Source: Fontivivens sp964399735 (GTDB lineage: Bacteria; Zhuqueibacterota; Zhuqueibacteria; Residuimicrobiales; Krinioviventaceae). From it: a stretch of DNA of 64,000 nt. Every line of letters begins with the position of its first letter. Position 1 is the first letter of the stretch. The notes below the pieces were generated by a model. It had not been told where the DNA came from. It searched no databases and worked only from the letters and a program-made list of their open reading frames with translations. Shown one piece after another: positions 54,347 through 63,321 of the stretch. The translations under genes and the position numbers were made by a program. Location of the stretch: positions 35,967 to 99,966 of the forward strand of contig CAYNSO010000004.1 in NCBI GenBank assembly GCA_964399735.1. Direction: 5' to 3'.

Positions 54347-55570
54347 TTGAAGATTTTAATAATTTCACAATATTATCCACCGGAAACCGGCGCCCTGGCT
54401 ACCCGAATGAGTAACCTTGCCAAACAATTACAAACAAAAGGGCATGATGTTATTGTATTAACAGAAATTCCAAATTATCCGAGCGGGGTTGTTGCTTCTA
54501 AATATAAATTTAAACTGTTTGTTAAAGAAAAATATAACGGTATTAAGGTTTTTCGTACTTTTGTTTGCGCAAACCCCCGCAAAACAAATTTACAACGCAT
54601 GAGTTTTTATTTATCTTTTATGTTTTCTGCAATGTTTTCCGGTTTATTTTTACCAAAGGTTGACCTGGTTATTGCCACGTCGCCGCCGTTGTTTGTCGGT
54701 ATTTCCGGTTATGTGTCAAGCCGGTTATCGGGAAGCAAGTTTATTTTGGATATAAGAGATTTATGGCCTGAATCGGCAGTATATCTTGGCGAGTTAAAAC
54801 CAGGCAGGACTGCTGCCCTGGCTGAAAAACTGGAGCATTTTTTGTACAAGAAAGCGGATAAAATTACCATAGCCGTACCCGGGTTTCGGGGACGGCTAAC
54901 CGAAAAAGGCGTTCCCGATGCTAAAATAGTAAATTTTCAAAATGGTGTGGACGCCGGACACTTTTTTCCACGTCCTGACAGCAATGAACTCAAAAAAGTG
55001 TATAACCTGGAAAACAAATTTGTTGTGTTATTCTCCGGCAATCATGGCCTTGCCCAGGGATTGTTTACCATATTGGAGGCCGCCCAGCTATTGCAAGAAT
55101 ACCAGGACATTGTTTTTTTATTTGTTGGTTCCGGAGTAGATAAAGACCGTCTAGTTACCAGCGCCCGGGATATGAAGCTGGCAAATGTCATCTTTTCCGC
55201 AGAAAAGCCGCATCAACAAATGCCGGAAATTATCTCCATGTCGGACGTTTGCCTGGTACCCTTGAAGAACCTGCAATTATTTGATAATGCGCTGCCGTCT
55301 AAAATGTTTGAGTATATGGCTTGCGGTAAAGCAATTGTGTCTACTCTTACGGGCGAGGGCCGGGAATTGATAGCCAAATCGAATTCCGGCTTGTCTGTTG
55401 CGCCGGAAAATGCCCGGGAATTGGCTAACGCTGTTTTAAAATTATTTGAAAACAGAGAGTTATGTAAAGATCTGGGGCAAAACGGGTTATGCTATGTTTG
55501 TGAGCATTTTAGCCGTACAAAATTGATTACCAGGTTGGAAGAGGAATTTTTGAAATTATATTGTAAATAA
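54347..55570 (+). CDS. GT4 glycosyltransferase, WbuB-like
   Basis: 407-aa GT4 enzyme of the WbuB/WcaI-like kind, many of which transfer N-acetyl-fucosamine-type sugars in O-antigen synthesis. Begins MKILIISQYYPPETGALATR from a TTG codon, with AAGAGG upstream. Motifs: DIRDLWPESAVYLGEL, VVLFSGNHGLAQG, and the EX7E region LPSKMFEYMACGKAIVST. Ends 145 bp before the C5-epimerase gene. Confidence 0.9.
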   Translation: MKILIISQYYPPETGALATRMSNLAKQLQTKGHDVIVLTEIPNYPSGVVASKYKFKLFVKEKYNGIKVFRTFVCANPRKTNLQRMSFYLSFMFSAMFSGLFLPKVDLVIATSPPLFVGISGYVSSRLSGSKFILDIRDLWPESAVYLGELKPGRTAALAEKLEHFLYKKADKITIAVPGFRGRLTEKGVPDAKIVNFQNGVDAGHFFPRPDSNELKKVYNLENKFVVLFSGNHGLAQGLFTILEAAQLLQEYQDIVFLFVGSGVDKDRLVTSARDMKLANVIFSAEKPHQQMPEIISMSDVCLVPLKNLQLFDNALPSKMFEYMACGKAIVSTLTGEGRELIAKSNSGLSVAPENARELANAVLKLFENRELCKDLGQNGLCYVCEHFSRTKLITRLEEEFLKLYCK

Positions 55571-55715
55571 AAAAAATGATTCTTATATTTTGTTTGGGTG
55601 TTTGAAAATTTCCGGGGTTGTGTGAAAAATTCAAATTATAAATTAGCATTCTCAGTCGCTAAACCCATACTTATTAAATAGCCGTTGTATTTTTTTAATA
55701 TACCTGGAGAAGCTC

Positions 55716-55782
55716 ATGTTTTCAAGACGAAGTATAAAAAACTATTTCCAGCTCGATACTGTTTTTTCTGCTATCCTGTACA
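55716..55782 (+). other. Out-of-frame N-terminus (lipoprotein signal) of the C5-epimerase gene
   Basis: GGAGA precedes an ATG at 55716 that opens MFSRRSIK and then runs out of frame at a six-A tract (55736-55741). Dropping one A joins it to TISSSILFFLLSCTMCSEKD in the epimerase frame: a complete lipoprotein signal with lipobox LLSC. As written, the gene lacks its natural start. Confidence 0.7.
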
Positions 55783-56661
55783 ATGTGTTCTGAAAAGGAT
55801 AATCCGGTAACTAGTGAACCGTTTTCAATAAATAATTATAACATATTATCATTAACTGACGCAAATGATCCTTATTATTTTGATTATATACTATCCCTGT
55901 CGGTAACTCAGCCTGTAGACGAACAAAACATTATGCTTTTTCAATACAAAGGCAGCAATTATTACCATCCTGTCAACATGTCTAATCGGATTTTAAATTA
56001 CCTGGATGCCTATAAAAAGACCCGAAATGAAGGTTATTTAAGCAGATCAGAAGTGTATGCAAATAAATTAATTTCTCTTTCTGTCGAATATAAAAAGGCC
56101 AGCTATTTACCTTATTATTTTACAATAAATGCCCACGGTTCCGCCGACCATATTATGGAGGCTCCATGGTATTCCGGTATGGCTCAAGGGGTTGCATTAT
56201 CTGTATTTGTCAGATTGTATAAAATTACAAATGATGAAAAATATCTCAATTTTGCTCATAAATTATTTGCCAGTTTTAAAAATTATCAAAAAGATCAAAC
56301 AATCTGGACGGTTTTTATTGATAAAGACGGTTATTACTGGATTGAAGAATACCCTGCTCCGGTTCCGGGAAGGGTTTTGAATGGTTTTATTTTCGCGATA
56401 TTTGGCTTGTACGATTATTATGATTTAACCAGGAATCCTGTTTGTAAATTATATTTAAATGCGTCACTAACGACAATTGAAAAATATTTTGAACAATTCC
56501 GTAATCCAGGCGAGCTTGGTAGTTATTGTTTAAAACACAAACACATTGATAAACATTATCATTTTATACATATTGATCAGCTAACAGCTCTTTATAACAT
56601 AACTGGTGATGAATTTTTCCAGCAAGCGGCGGAAGAATTATATAATGATTATCATGAATAA
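55783..56661 (+). CDS. D-glucuronyl C5-epimerase-like lipoprotein (frameshifted N-terminus)
   Basis: 292 aa from the first in-frame ATG; the true start is probably 55716 (see that entry). The C5-epimerase C-terminal fold, an (alpha/alpha)n barrel, is shown by APWYSGMAQGVALSVF, EYPAPVPGRVLNGF and SYCLKHKHIDKHYHFIHIDQ cut into conserved blocks, and by LTALYNITGDEFF. Known enzymes turn glucuronate into iduronate in heparan-type polymers after assembly. A surface-anchored copy at the end of an EPS locus would edit the exported polymer; the substrate here is inferred. The region is very AT-rich. The ATG at 55783 lacks a ribosome site. Confidence 0.8.
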   Translation: MCSEKDNPVTSEPFSINNYNILSLTDANDPYYFDYILSLSVTQPVDEQNIMLFQYKGSNYYHPVNMSNRILNYLDAYKKTRNEGYLSRSEVYANKLISLSVEYKKASYLPYYFTINAHGSADHIMEAPWYSGMAQGVALSVFVRLYKITNDEKYLNFAHKLFASFKNYQKDQTIWTVFIDKDGYYWIEEYPAPVPGRVLNGFIFAIFGLYDYYDLTRNPVCKLYLNASLTTIEKYFEQFRNPGELGSYCLKHKHIDKHYHFIHIDQLTALYNITGDEFFQQAAEELYNDYHE

Positions 56662-56865
56662 GTATTCCGAGTTCACATTAAAAACTGCAACAGTATTATG
56701 AAAGGTTAAAACAATTGATAGTTATTGTATGAAACGACAACCGTATTATTAATTGTTTCACAATGTATTACCTGCATTTCCTCCCACAAAAAAGTTGTAA
56801 ATGTGCAAGAACATTTTTATATTACCTTCCAATAATACCAGACAATTTAATTCATCAAAGTTATT

Positions 56866-58266
56866 ATGCCCAAAACCCTTGAAAAAATATTTTTAATTAC
56901 CATAGATTTTATAACCGTCAACATTGCCTTTTTTTGTTTGTTGCGGCTGCGCAGCGTGGTAAATCTGTTTGTGGAGCAGGGTTTTGCTTTTCGGTTACAA
57001 ATTTCCGCAATCATCTTTTTGTACTGGTTTTTAATTTTTATTTTTTTCGGCTTGTATCAGTCGTGGTACACCCGCTCCCGGTTCGATGAGTTCCTGGCGG
57101 TTTTTAAAGCCATCAGCGTTGGTATATTTTTGATCTTTTTATTCACCCTGGAACCGGAAAGCGATTTTCGCAATCCCTTTACGCTGGGACGGATTCTGGT
57201 ATTGAGCTACTGGTTGGTTTTAATCGTCTGCGTTGGCGGCGGGCGGATTTTACTGCATACCCTGCACCGTAAAATGCTGGAAAAAGGCATTTGGCAAAAG
57301 AACACTCTTATCATCGGCTGGAATGAAAAATCCATTCTCCTGGCTGAGAAAATTAAAAAGTATCCCGCACTTGGCTACAAAGTTATCGGCTTTGTCAGTT
57401 TGAACAAAAAGGATGTCGGCGAAACCTGGCAAGATTTGCGGGTGACAGGATACCTGTCGCGTTTAAAAGAAATAGTAACAGAATTCAATGTTGAAGAAGT
57501 TATCATTTCCCTGGGTAATACTACACATAAAAGTGTTATAAACGTAATAGCCCAATGTGAAGACCTGCCGGTGCACATTAAAATTGAACCAGATCTGTAT
57601 AATATCATTTTAGGGCAAGCGCGCACCCAACAGATATATGGATTCCCCCTGATTGAGATATATCCCGAAATTATGAAGCCCTGGGAAAGACAGATCAAGC
57701 GCCTGATGGATCTTTTCATATCCCTGACGGCTTTGATCATCCTGGCGCCGGTTTTTCTGATCGTTGCGCTTATTATTAAAATCGAATCGCCCGGCCCGGT
57801 GTTTTTCAAGCAAAAACGGGTTGGCAAAGGCGGCAGAATCTTTACAGTTTATAAATTTCGCTCCATGGTCAAAGATGCAGAAAAAATGACCGGTCCGGTG
57901 TGGGCCGGTGAAAAAGACCCGCGCGTAACCCGGGTGGGCCGCATTATGCGCAAACTGCGCATCGACGAATTTCCGCAGTTGTTGAATGTATTGTACAGCC
58001 ACATGAGCATCGTCGGGCCGCGCCCGGAACGACCGTATTTTGTGGACCGGTTAAAGCGCGAATATCCATTTTATACCAGACGTTTGCGGGTAAAGCCGGG
58101 TATAACCGGCTGGGCGCAGGTCAAAGGCGAATACGACACCACCATAGAGCAGGTCAAGGAAAAACTGGCTTATGATCTCTATTATATAGACAATTTATCC
58201 CTTAGCCTGGATATACGGATTCTTTTTTTCACCATTCTTGTTATGATCAAAGGCAAAGGACAATAA
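56866..58266 (+). CDS. WcaJ/WbaP-type initiating sugar-phosphate transferase
   Basis: 466-aa polyprenyl glycosylphosphotransferase that starts EPS repeat-unit assembly by moving a sugar-1-phosphate onto undecaprenyl phosphate. Four N-terminal helices (about 10-120), a Rossmann-like CoA-binding-type domain (about 130-260, TLIIGWNEKSILL), one re-entrant helix (about 285-307) and the catalytic Bac_transf domain with FFKQKRVGKGGRIFTVYKF, RKLRIDEFPQL and VGPRPERP, closed by KPGITGWAQVKGEY. Most likely glucose- or galactose-1-phosphate. Base composition returns to the flanking type here. Confidence 0.94.
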   Translation: MPKTLEKIFLITIDFITVNIAFFCLLRLRSVVNLFVEQGFAFRLQISAIIFLYWFLIFIFFGLYQSWYTRSRFDEFLAVFKAISVGIFLIFLFTLEPESDFRNPFTLGRILVLSYWLVLIVCVGGGRILLHTLHRKMLEKGIWQKNTLIIGWNEKSILLAEKIKKYPALGYKVIGFVSLNKKDVGETWQDLRVTGYLSRLKEIVTEFNVEEVIISLGNTTHKSVINVIAQCEDLPVHIKIEPDLYNIILGQARTQQIYGFPLIEIYPEIMKPWERQIKRLMDLFISLTALIILAPVFLIVALIIKIESPGPVFFKQKRVGKGGRIFTVYKFRSMVKDAEKMTGPVWAGEKDPRVTRVGRIMRKLRIDEFPQLLNVLYSHMSIVGPRPERPYFVDRLKREYPFYTRRLRVKPGITGWAQVKGEYDTTIEQVKEKLAYDLYYIDNLSLSLDIRILFFTILVMIKGKGQ

Positions 58267-58283
58267 TACACGTTGAGGAAGTT

Positions 58284-59549
58284 ATGCTGGATTTAAAATT
58301 TATACGCGAAAATATCGAACTGGTTCGCAATGCAATACAAAACAAGCACGAAAAGGCAAATATAGATGAACTGCTGGCGCTGGATGTGCAACGCCGCGAA
58401 TTGATTGCCGAAACGGAAGCGGCGCGCGCCAATCAGAATAAAGTAACCATGCGCATTGCCGAACTGAAAAAAGCCGGCCAGGACGCCGCGAATGTCATTA
58501 AAGAAATGCGCGATCTGGGCGACAGCATTAAAAAGCAAAGCGACGCTCTGCGCGACGTGGAAAACAAGATATATGAAATCCAGATTCGCATCCCCAATAT
58601 TCCGCATCATTCCGTGCCGGTGGGTTCGGAAAAAGATAATTTACAGGTCAAAAAGTGGGGCGAAATCCCGGAAAAGGATTTCAAACCCATGCCGCATTAT
58701 GAAATTGCAGAAAAGTACAATATTATAGATTTCAACCGCGCTTCGCGCATGTCCGGCTCTTTTTTTGTCAGTTACCGCGGTTTGGGCGCCAGACTGGAGC
58801 GGGCGCTGATCAATTTTATGCTGGACCTGCATATTCAAAAACATGGCTATACCGAAATTTTACCGCCCTTTGTGGTACGGCGCGATACCATGTTCGGCAC
58901 CGGCCAGCTCCCCAAGCTGGAAGAAGACATGTACCACACCATGCCGGACGATCTGTTTTTGATTCCCACGGCGGAAGTGCCGGTTACCAACCTGCACCGT
59001 GAAGAAATTTTAAATGGCGAAGAATTGCCGATCAAATATACAGCTTACACTCCCTGTTTCCGGCGTGAAGCCGGCGCTTATGGCAAGGATACCCGTGGTT
59101 TGATGCGCATCCACCAGTTCGACAAGGTGGAAATGGTCAAGTTTGTTCTGCCGGAAAATTCTTATGATGAACTGGAAAGTTTACTGCTTAATGCCGAAGA
59201 GGTGCTGCAATTATTGAAACTGCCTTACCGGGTGCTGACGCTGGCCACCGGCGACCTCAGCTTTGCCGCCGCTAAATGTTACGATATCGAGGTATGGGCG
59301 GAAGGTTTGGGAAAATGGCTGGAAGTATCCTCATGCAGTAATTTTGAGGATTTCCAGGCGCGGCGGGCCAATATTCGCATGCGCCGCAAAAAAGGCGAAA
59401 AACTGGAATACCCGCATACCCTGAACGGATCCGGCCTGGCGCTGCCGCGCACCATGATCGCCATTCTGGAAAACTATCAGCAAAAAGACGGCAGCATTAT
59501 CATACCGGATGTATTGCGGCCATTTATGGGTGTGGAACGTATCGGTTGA
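58284..59549 (+). CDS. serS: Seryl-tRNA synthetase
   Basis: 421-aa class II synthetase charging tRNA-Ser (and tRNA-Sec). The N-terminal long coiled-coil arm (about 30-110) binds the tRNA; catalytic motif 2 is PCFRREAGAYGKDTRG and motif 3 is NGSGLALPRTMIAILEN. GAGGAAGTT precedes the ATG. It follows the EPS transferase by 17 bp, so the same transcript may carry both. Confidence 0.97.
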   Translation: MLDLKFIRENIELVRNAIQNKHEKANIDELLALDVQRRELIAETEAARANQNKVTMRIAELKKAGQDAANVIKEMRDLGDSIKKQSDALRDVENKIYEIQIRIPNIPHHSVPVGSEKDNLQVKKWGEIPEKDFKPMPHYEIAEKYNIIDFNRASRMSGSFFVSYRGLGARLERALINFMLDLHIQKHGYTEILPPFVVRRDTMFGTGQLPKLEEDMYHTMPDDLFLIPTAEVPVTNLHREEILNGEELPIKYTAYTPCFRREAGAYGKDTRGLMRIHQFDKVEMVKFVLPENSYDELESLLLNAEEVLQLLKLPYRVLTLATGDLSFAAAKCYDIEVWAEGLGKWLEVSSCSNFEDFQARRANIRMRRKKGEKLEYPHTLNGSGLALPRTMIAILENYQQKDGSIIIPDVLRPFMGVERIG

Positions 59550-59556
59550 TTAGCAG

Positions 59557-60045
59557 ATGGACGATAAAAGCGCGGTTGTGAAAAAGATTGGCATCATTTC
59601 CGATACGCATGGAATATTATGCAACAAAGTTTTTGATATATTTGCAAATGTCGAAATGATCATTCATGCCGGGGATATTGGCAGCGTGGATGTGCTTGCC
59701 GCGCTGCAAACCATTGCCCCGGTTCATGCCGTTTATGGCAATACGGATAATTTTGACATCAGGCGCTATACGAAATTTCTGTTAAATATTGAGTATTGTG
59801 GCGCTTTAATCATTGTTACACACATCCCCACTGAATTGGAACATGTGGGCAATAATATGTTGATCAAAATTTTCGGACATACTCATTACCCTGAAATAAA
59901 AACAGACAAGGATGGCCTGTTAATCAACCCCGGAACAGCAAGTAAACCGCGGGATGGTAATACGGCCAGTGTTGCAATGCTGCATTTTACAGAAGAACTG
60001 CCGCCGCGGGCGGAGATCATTTATTACAAGGTGGATGGCTTATGA
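59557..60045 (+). CDS. YfcE/MJ0936-type metallophosphoesterase
   Basis: 162-aa phosphodiesterase with the full metal-binding set: ISDTHG, HAGDIGS, YGNTDN, THIP and GHTHYP, ending with NPGTASKPRDGN. Relatives hydrolyse model phosphodiesters and some 2',3'-cyclic nucleotides; the natural substrate is unknown. Starts 7 bp after serS and overlaps pyrF by 4 nt. Confidence 0.92.
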   Translation: MDDKSAVVKKIGIISDTHGILCNKVFDIFANVEMIIHAGDIGSVDVLAALQTIAPVHAVYGNTDNFDIRRYTKFLLNIEYCGALIIVTHIPTELEHVGNNMLIKIFGHTHYPEIKTDKDGLLINPGTASKPRDGNTASVAMLHFTEELPPRAEIIYYKVDGL

Positions 60046-60863
60046 CCTTTCAGGAAAAATTGTTACAGATCATTGCGGACAAGAATTCCTTGTTATGTGT
60101 AGGACTGGATACCGATCCGCAGAAAATCCCCGCGGTTTTGAAAAATGAGGCCGACCCGATTTTTGCGTTTAACAAGCAGATCATCGAATCCACCGCAGAT
60201 TTTGCGGCCGCATTCAAGATCAATATCGCTTTTTATGAAGCGCTGGGGCTTAGCGGCTGGCAATCCCTGCAAAAAACCATGAATTATCTGCCTGGCAGTG
60301 TCATCAAAATTTTGGACGCCAAGCGCGGCGATATTGGCAATACCGCGCAAATGTATGCCCGCGCTGCGTTTGATGAATTGAAAGCGGATGCGGTTACGGT
60401 AAATGCCTATATGGGCAAGGATTCTGCCGAGCCGTTTTTGCAAAAACCTGAAAAAGGTGTGTTCTTTTTATGTCTTACCTCCAATCCCGGCGCTCAAGAT
60501 TTTCAATATTTTTGCGATGGCAAAGAAAAATTATATGAAAAAGTTGCCCAAACTATTAATGGCTGGAACACCCGCGGCAATTGCGCGCTGGTAGTTGGCG
60601 CTACGCACCCCGAAGAACTGCGGGATTTGCGCGCGCTGGTTCCGGAGCTGCCATTTTTAATTCCCGGTATTGGCGCGCAGGGCGGCGATCTGGAACTGGC
60701 GGTGCGATATGGCACGAATAAAACCGGAACTAACGCTTTGTATAATTCCAGCCGGGCGATTATATATGCCGCGGCAGATGAACAGTTTGCCGTTAAAGCG
60801 GCAATCGCGGCGCAAACCACCCGCGATGCCCTGAACCGGGCGTGTCAGGATAAAAAACTTTAA
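60042..60863 (+). CDS. pyrF: Orotidine 5'-phosphate decarboxylase
   Basis: 273-aa enzyme that decarboxylates OMP to UMP. The active-site block DAKRGDIGNTA holds K94 and D97; SLLCVGLDTDP and PFLIPGIGAQGGD bind substrate. The length and motif spacing are of the long (type 2) subfamily. ATGA overlap with the upstream phosphodiesterase; pyrE follows 15 bp later, giving the last two steps of UMP synthesis in tandem. Confidence 0.96.
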   Translation: MTFQEKLLQIIADKNSLLCVGLDTDPQKIPAVLKNEADPIFAFNKQIIESTADFAAAFKINIAFYEALGLSGWQSLQKTMNYLPGSVIKILDAKRGDIGNTAQMYARAAFDELKADAVTVNAYMGKDSAEPFLQKPEKGVFFLCLTSNPGAQDFQYFCDGKEKLYEKVAQTINGWNTRGNCALVVGATHPEELRDLRALVPELPFLIPGIGAQGGDLELAVRYGTNKTGTNALYNSSRAIIYAAADEQFAVKAAIAAQTTRDALNRACQDKKL

Positions 60864-60878
60864 ATACAGGAAAATCTT

Positions 60879-61457
60879 ATGACTAACGAACAAGCCTATA
60901 AAATATTTCTGGATACCAAAGCTTTATTAGAGGGCCATTTTTTGTTGACATCGGGACTGCACAGTCCCAATTATTTTCAATGCGCGCGGGTATTGCAATA
61001 CCCGAACCATGCCGAAGCATTTTGCGCCGAAATTGCCAATCATTTCCGGGCGGAAAAGATCGACTATGTGATCTCGCCGGCGATTGGCGGTATAGTGGCA
61101 GGACAGGAAGTAGCCCGGCTGTTAGGCTGCAAAGCCATTTTTGCCGAGCGGGAAAACAATGTAATGACCCTGCGGCGCGGTTTTGAAATTGTGCCGGGTG
61201 AAAAAGCTTTGGCGATTGAAGACGTGGTAACAACCGGCGGCTCCATTAAAGAAGTAATTGAACTGGTGCGGCAGGAAGGCGGTTTAGTGGCAGGGACGGG
61301 GTTCCTGGTCGATCGCAGCGCCGGTAAAGTGACCTTTGATGTTCCCAAATACGCTGTGCTGCAAATGGAAGTGATTACCTATACCGCCGACAATTGCCCG
61401 TTATGTAAACAGGGCTTACCGGTTGTAAAGCCGGGCAGCCGCAAAAACAGAGGTTAG
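60879..61457 (+). CDS. pyrE: Orotate phosphoribosyltransferase
   Basis: 192-aa type I phosphoribosyltransferase joining orotate and PRPP to OMP. The PRPP loop is LAIEDVVTTGGS (about 109-120); FLLTSGLHSPNYFQC and ISPAIGGIVAGQEVA are conserved. The C-terminal NCPLCKQGLPVVKPGSR is common in the longer bacterial form. 15 bp downstream of pyrF. Confidence 0.96.
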   Translation: MTNEQAYKIFLDTKALLEGHFLLTSGLHSPNYFQCARVLQYPNHAEAFCAEIANHFRAEKIDYVISPAIGGIVAGQEVARLLGCKAIFAERENNVMTLRRGFEIVPGEKALAIEDVVTTGGSIKEVIELVRQEGGLVAGTGFLVDRSAGKVTFDVPKYAVLQMEVITYTADNCPLCKQGLPVVKPGSRKNRG

Positions 61458-61460
61458 GCT

Positions 61461-62411
61461 GTGACTATAACAATTATACTGTTTTTTATCGGGGTTGTAA
61501 TGATTTACGGGGGAGCGGAACTGCTGGTAAAAAATTCATCCAGCCTGGCATTACGCTTTGGCTTACGTCCTATCATTATCGGTTTTACCATTATGGCAAT
61601 GGGTTCTTCTTTTCCGGAGCTTTCTGTCAGTTTTACCTCTGCGTTCAGGGGCACTAAAGGTATTGCCCTGGGAAATATAGTTGGCAGCAACATTGCCAAT
61701 ATCGGCCTGGTTATCGGTTGTGCTGCGCTAATCCGGCCGCTAACCATCCATGTCAATACCATCCGCAAGGAAATGCCCTACCTGATTGCAACAACGGCGT
61801 TATTTTTCCTGGTGAGTCTGGATGGACAGATTGGTCGGTTAGATGGGTTCTTGTTACTGGCCGCATTTATTGTGTTTATGGGTTATATGATCCGTATGGC
61901 AAAAAAAGATCGGCAAAGCGAACAAAAATTTTTAAGCGATGTAGCAGAAAAAAAGCGCAGCCGCTCTTTGGTAAGCGAGATTTTTTTTATCATTACCGGG
62001 TTAACAACGCTGCTCGTTGGCTCTACAATCCTGGTTAATTCGGCACAGGTTATTGCACAACGGTTGGGCATAAGTGAACTGATAATTGGTATTACGCTGG
62101 TAGCTGTGGGGACGTCTCTTCCAGAGTTGGCTATTTCATGTATGAGCGCCTGGAAGGGCGAGATTGACCTGGCGGTGGGGAACGTAGTTGGCAGTAACCT
62201 GTTTAATGTTTTGTTTGTGATTGCTATGGTAGCTATTTTTTTCCCCATTCCCGTACCATCCAATTTGATAAAATTTGATTATCCGATCATGCTCGGTTTT
62301 GCAGCGCTTTTTTGGCCAATGATGATTTCCAAAAAAAAGATTTCCCGCTGGGAAGGGTTGATTTTGCTGGCATTTTATGGGCTATATATAGCTTTAACCT
62401 TTCGAAAATAA
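61461..62411 (+). CDS. CaCA family sodium/calcium exchanger (YrbG-like)
   Basis: 316-aa inner-membrane antiporter with two inverted five-helix repeats. Alpha-1 motif GSSFPELSVSFTSAF with GNIVGSNIANIG; alpha-2 motif GTSLPELAISCMSAWKG with GNVVGSNLFNV; the acidic residues in each coordinate calcium. GTG start 3 bp after pyrE stop. A bidirectional terminator follows. Confidence 0.94.
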   Translation: MTITIILFFIGVVMIYGGAELLVKNSSSLALRFGLRPIIIGFTIMAMGSSFPELSVSFTSAFRGTKGIALGNIVGSNIANIGLVIGCAALIRPLTIHVNTIRKEMPYLIATTALFFLVSLDGQIGRLDGFLLLAAFIVFMGYMIRMAKKDRQSEQKFLSDVAEKKRSRSLVSEIFFIITGLTTLLVGSTILVNSAQVIAQRLGISELIIGITLVAVGTSLPELAISCMSAWKGEIDLAVGNVVGSNLFNVLFVIAMVAIFFPIPVPSNLIKFDYPIMLGFAALFWPMMISKKKISRWEGLILLAFYGLYIALTFRK

Positions 62412-62413
62412 CA

Positions 62414-62438
62414 AAGCCTTCCCGGTTGGGGAAGGCTT
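62414..62438. terminator. Bidirectional terminator between convergent genes
   Basis: AAGCCTTCCC / GGGAAGGCTT, 10-bp stem with a 5-nt loop, located between the exchanger (ends 62411) and the sigma factor gene (ends 62443). Confidence 0.8.
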
Positions 62439-62442
62439 GCAA

Positions 62443-63321
62443 TTAACCTAAATATTTTCTAAGCGGATCGAGCCGGGAGCGGTGCCGCAGCCGACGTAAC
62501 GCTTTTTCTTTAATTTGTCGTACCCTTTCACGGGTCAGTTCAAAGTATTCGCCAATTTCTTCCAGGGTAAGCGGTCGATCGCCGTCCAGTCCAAAATAAA
62601 GTTTTACGATTTCCGCTTCGCGTGATTTTAAAGTAGACAGCACTTTTTCAATCTCTTCGCGCAGCGAATCGCGCATCAACTGGCCATCCGGTGGTTCGTA
62701 ACGATCACTTTCCAGAACATCCAGCAGACTGTTGCCTTCATCTTCTTTGAACGGTTCATCAAGGGACAAATGCCGGGCCGAAGTTTTTAAAACATCGGCG
62801 ACTTCAAAGGAAGACATGTCCATTTTATCGGCAATTTCACCCATACTGGGCTCACGGCCATATTCTTTTTCCAAATGTTCCAGGGCGCGGCCAACTTTAT
62901 TAATGGCGCCAACCCGGTTCAAGGGTAAACGAACAACCCGTGATTGTTCAGCCAATGCCTGTAATATTGACTGGCGAATCCACCATACCGCATAAGAAAT
63001 AAATTTAAAGCCTCTGGTTTCGTCAAATCGTTGCGCTGCTTTTATAAGCCCCAGGTTGCCTTCGCTGATTAAATCCTGCAGCGGCAAACCCTGGCCCTGA
63101 TATTCTTTGGCAACACTAATGACAAAACGAAGATTGGCTTTAACCAGGTCCTCAAGCGCCATTTCATCACCTTTACGGATCCTGCAGGCAAGGGCTATTT
63201 CCTGTTCCGGTGGTAATGGACAAAAGCCGCCGATTTCTTCGAGATATTTCTCAATGGACTCTTTGGTTCTAACTTCTTTGGTATGTTTTATTTTTACTTT
63301 TGTTTTGGCAATCTCTTGCAC
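62443..63321 (-). CDS. rpoD: Primary RNA polymerase sigma factor, short RpoD type
   Basis: 292-aa sigma-70 factor without the long region 1.1, as in Bacteroidetes and related phyla. Region 1.2 (SIEKYLEEIGGFCPLPPEQE), region 2 with NLRFVISVAKEYQGQGLPLQDL and the -10 contact helix FKFISYAVWWIRQSI, region 3 (about 135-210) and region 4 with LTLEEIGEYFELTRERVRQI for -35 contact. A GTG start at 63321 fits GAGGAA upstream. The TTGACA/TATATT promoters in this window agree with such a factor. Confidence 0.92.
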   Translation of the reverse strand: MQEIAKTKVKIKHTKEVRTKESIEKYLEEIGGFCPLPPEQEIALACRIRKGDEMALEDLVKANLRFVISVAKEYQGQGLPLQDLISEGNLGLIKAAQRFDETRGFKFISYAVWWIRQSILQALAEQSRVVRLPLNRVGAINKVGRALEHLEKEYGREPSMGEIADKMDMSSFEVADVLKTSARHLSLDEPFKEDEGNSLLDVLESDRYEPPDGQLMRDSLREEIEKVLSTLKSREAEIVKLYFGLDGDRPLTLEEIGEYFELTRERVRQIKEKALRRLRHRSRLDPLRKYLG

